Shown: piece after piece, positions 62,286 to 64,000 of the stretch
Numbering within the stretch: position 1 is the first letter of the stretch
Layout: the number at the start of each line of letters is the position of its first letter
Source: Agromyces archimandritae
Lineage (GTDB): Bacteria > Actinomycetota > Actinomycetes > Actinomycetales > Microbacteriaceae
Length of the DNA stretch: 64,000 nt
Reading direction: 5' to 3'
Assembly (NCBI RefSeq): GCF_018024495.1
Contig: NZ_CP071696.1
Coordinates: 1-64,000, forward strand
Program-made: the position numbers and the translations under genes
The notes under the pieces: model-generated
What the model was told of the DNA's origin: nothing
Seen by the model: the letters and a program-made list of their open reading frames with translations, nothing else
The model's database searches: none

Positions 62286-63209
62286 GTGCGCTCGAAGATC
62301 GCCGCGCTCGCCGGCATCGGCCTGATCGCCGCCGCTCTCACGGGGTGTGCGACCGCTTCCGCAGACTCCGCGCCGGGTTCCTCGTCCGAGGCCGTCACGG
62401 CCACCGGCGAGTTCGGCACCGCGCCCGAGGTCGAGTTCCCGACGCCGCTCATGTCGAGCCGCACCGAGTGCAGCGTCCTCATCGAGGGCGACGGGGAGCC
62501 GATCACGGGCACGCAGTACGTGCAGGGCGCGGTGACGTTCCTGAACGGTGCGACGGGGCAGGTCATCCAGGCCGCCGGCTACGACGACGCCCCGGTCGAG
62601 CTGCCGCTCGGGCAGTTCCCGCCCGGAGTCGCCGACGGCATCTCCTGCGGCAGCGAGGGCGGCCGCGTCGCGATCGTGATCCCGCCGGACGAGGGCTACG
62701 GCCCGCAGGGCATGCAGCTCGGCCTCGACACGGAGGATCGCCTCGTCCTCGTCGTCGACATCGTCCAGGCGTTCCCGCCGCGGGCCGACGGCGCCGTGCA
62801 GCTTTCGAAGGACGGCTTCCCGGCGGTCGTGCTCGCGCCCGACGGGCGCCCGGGCATCACGGTGCCGAAGAAGGATGCGCCGGAGGAGTTCGACTCCGAG
62901 GTGCTGAAGGCCGGCGACGGCGAGACCGTGCAGGACGGCGACCGCGTCGTCGTGCACTACACGGGTGTGCTGTGGGACGACAACACGGTCTTCGACTCCT
63001 CGTGGGAGGACGGTGCGCCGGTCGCGTTCCAGGTCGGCGAGAACGGCGAGGTCGTCCCGGGGTTCTCGAAGGCGATCGTCGGGCAGCAGGTCGGTTCGCA
63101 GGTCGTGGCGATCATCCCGCCCGAAGACGGCTACGGCGATCAGGTCGCCGGATCCATCCCGGCCGGCTCGACGCTCGTCTTCGTCATCGACATCCTCGGC
63201 ATCGCCTGA
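62286..63209 (+). CDS. FKBP-type peptidyl-prolyl isomerase lipoprotein
   Basis: 307 residues. Lipobox ALTGC with Cys21. Two FKBP-like repeats: a degenerate N-terminal one (VQGAVTFLNGATGQV ... VIPPDEGYGPQGM) and a canonical C-terminal one (GDRVVVHYTGVLWDDNTVFDSSWEDGAPVAFQVG ... VAIIPPEDGYGDQ ... STLVFVIDILGI). It probably assists folding of exported proteins. It stands directly before pafB, the usual actinobacterial position. Confidence 0.93.
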   Translation: MRSKIAALAGIGLIAAALTGCATASADSAPGSSSEAVTATGEFGTAPEVEFPTPLMSSRTECSVLIEGDGEPITGTQYVQGAVTFLNGATGQVIQAAGYDDAPVELPLGQFPPGVADGISCGSEGGRVAIVIPPDEGYGPQGMQLGLDTEDRLVLVVDIVQAFPPRADGAVQLSKDGFPAVVLAPDGRPGITVPKKDAPEEFDSEVLKAGDGETVQDGDRVVVHYTGVLWDDNTVFDSSWEDGAPVAFQVGENGEVVPGFSKAIVGQQVGSQVVAIIPPEDGYGDQVAGSIPAGSTLVFVIDILGIA

Positions 63210-63256
63210 TTCCCACCTCGCCCGGGGCTTTCGGGCCGCAGACGGCCGCGGTTCAG

Positions 63257-63262
63257 TAGGAT
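63257..63262 (+). promoter_or_regulatory. -10 box of a leaderless promoter (pafB)
   Basis: TAGGAT, 7 nt before the GTG at 63270. Confidence 0.6.
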
Positions 63263-63269
63263 CGCTGCT

Positions 63270-64000
63270 GTGTCGGAGTCCAGGTCCGCCGAGCCTCGCA
63301 TCGCCGTCGAGGATCGGCTCTTCAGCCTCGTGCTCGCGCTGCTCGCGACCGAGTCGGGGCTCGTGAAGTCCGAGATCCTCCGCACCGTGCGCGGCTACGC
63401 GGAGCGTTACGACGAGCGCGGCCGCAATGAGAGCCTCGAGCGGCAGTTCGAGCGCGACAAGGACGATCTGCGCGAGCTCGGCATCCCCCTCGAGACGGTC
63501 GAGGCTCCCGACCGGCCGGGCGACAACCAGGCGCTCAGGTACCGCATCCCGAAGCGCCTCTACGATCTGCCCGAGTCGCTGACGTTCACCCCCGAGGAGT
63601 TCGCCCTGCTCGGCCTGGCCGCCGAAGTGTGGCGCGAGGCCTCCCTCTCGGCGGACTCGCAGCGCGCCCTGACCAAGCTGCGTTCGCTCGGCGTCGAGCC
63701 GCGCGAGCCCGTGATCGGCTACGCGCCGCGCCTGCGGGTGCGCGAGGCGTCGTTCGAACCGTTGCGGCAGGCCCTCGACCGTCGCCAGGCGGTGCGCTTC
63801 GACTATCTGAAGCCGGGGGAGGCTCAGCCGCGCCGCCGCACGGTGGAGCCGCATGCGCTGGTGCTGCACGAGGGTCGCTGGCACCTGCACGGTCTGGACC
63901 GCGAGGCGAAGGCGCCGCGCACCTTCCTCCTGTCCCGCATCGTGGATGCCGTCCATCCGGTGCCCGGTCAGGCGGCCGGGTTCGACGCCCCGCCGGCCGG
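63270..64000 (+). CDS. pafB: WYL-domain regulator PafB (3' end outside the window)
   Basis: About 243 codons are visible from a GTG. The N-terminal winged helix (DRLFSLVLALLATESGLVKSEILRTVRGYAE ... QFERDKDDLRELG) is followed by the WYL core (FDYLKPGEAQPRRRTVEPHALVLHEGRWHLHGLDRE). PafB and PafC form the activator of most LexA-independent DNA-damage genes in mycobacteria. The position after FKBP supports the name. No stop occurs before the window end. Confidence 0.88.
   Translation, partial: MSESRSAEPRIAVEDRLFSLVLALLATESGLVKSEILRTVRGYAERYDERGRNESLERQFERDKDDLRELGIPLETVEAPDRPGDNQALRYRIPKRLYDLPESLTFTPEEFALLGLAAEVWREASLSADSQRALTKLRSLGVEPREPVIGYAPRLRVREASFEPLRQALDRRQAVRFDYLKPGEAQPRRRTVEPHALVLHEGRWHLHGLDREAKAPRTFLLSRIVDAVHPVPGQAAGFDAPPA

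Noticed and set aside
60999..63956. A 985-codon open frame antisense to the HAD, trmI, FKBP and pafB genes
   Set aside because: The opposite strand carries four genes with clear motifs, starts and promoters; the antisense frame has none.

Overview
The window reads as chromosome of a very GC-rich actinobacterium, most likely Microbacteriaceae (Agromyces/Microbacterium/Leifsonia-like). The grounds are the high GC, frequent GTG starts, the very common GGATGC/GCATCC word, a TCGAAC-N4-GTTCGA LexA box, DUF3097 and DUF3099 proteins, a C-minus (type B) ribosomal protein L31, a pafB-type regulator, and many start codons lying 6-8 nt behind a TANNNT -10 box (leaderless genes). The genus is an inference.

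Bases 1-10550 are a mobile-element graveyard. ISL3-family copy A (1-1457) has a frameshifted transposase and is an almost perfect inverted copy of ISL3 copy B (1996-3453, intact transposase). Copy B sits inside a different ISL3 element (1466-4412) with an 8-bp target duplication (GCTTTATG). That element in turn sits, with its own 8-bp duplication (CCTTTGCG), in a third ISL3 transposase (remnant 4413-5412). An intact IS3-type element (5671-6938) and an IS21-type element (7003-9345, istA and istB both frameshifted) follow. The two of them interrupt a recombinase-like HTH reading frame. Beyond them a WYL regulator and a VOC-family gene, which face away from each other, have both lost their 5' ends at one junction near 10210-10224.

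From 10.5 kb to 45.9 kb the window is ordinary chromosome: a PadR/SRPBCC/HAAS-like cluster, DUF2945-DUF488, an SDR, a YdjM-like membrane protein, a 2-hydroxyacid dehydrogenase, a branched-chain-type 2-oxoacid dehydrogenase operon (E1a-E1b-E2) behind an Lrp regulator, a secreted lytic-transglycosylase-like protein, a GH3 lipoprotein, YceI, an AlkZ-like protein, an ABC-F ATPase with a possible leaderless uORF, SURF1/DUF3099, fabG, serB, an ABC ATPase, rpmE, an exonuclease, a hydrolase plus glycosyltransferase pair, a sirtuin, a SpoU methylase plus D-Ala-D-Ala carboxypeptidase pair, an SGNH hydrolase, a helicase, an MFS pump, a Cys/Met-metabolism PLP enzyme divergent from a second Lrp, and an MbfA-like iron exporter.

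From 46.0 kb to 51.9 kb lies the SOS mutasome cassette imuA'-imuB-dnaE2 under a perfect LexA box. Next to it is a short AT-richer island (about 51.93-53.53 kb) carrying a small ORF, a secreted HExxHxxGxxH metalloprotease and a lipoprotein. The island abuts a self-inhibited Fic protein that has a C-terminal winged helix and an operator-like palindrome. The window ends with a BCCT transporter, tRNA-Leu(GAG), an M20 peptidase, uppP, a PAC2 protein, a HAD phosphatase, trmI, an FKBP lipoprotein and the start of pafB. The pupylation genes often found between trmI and FKBP/pafB in relatives are not there.
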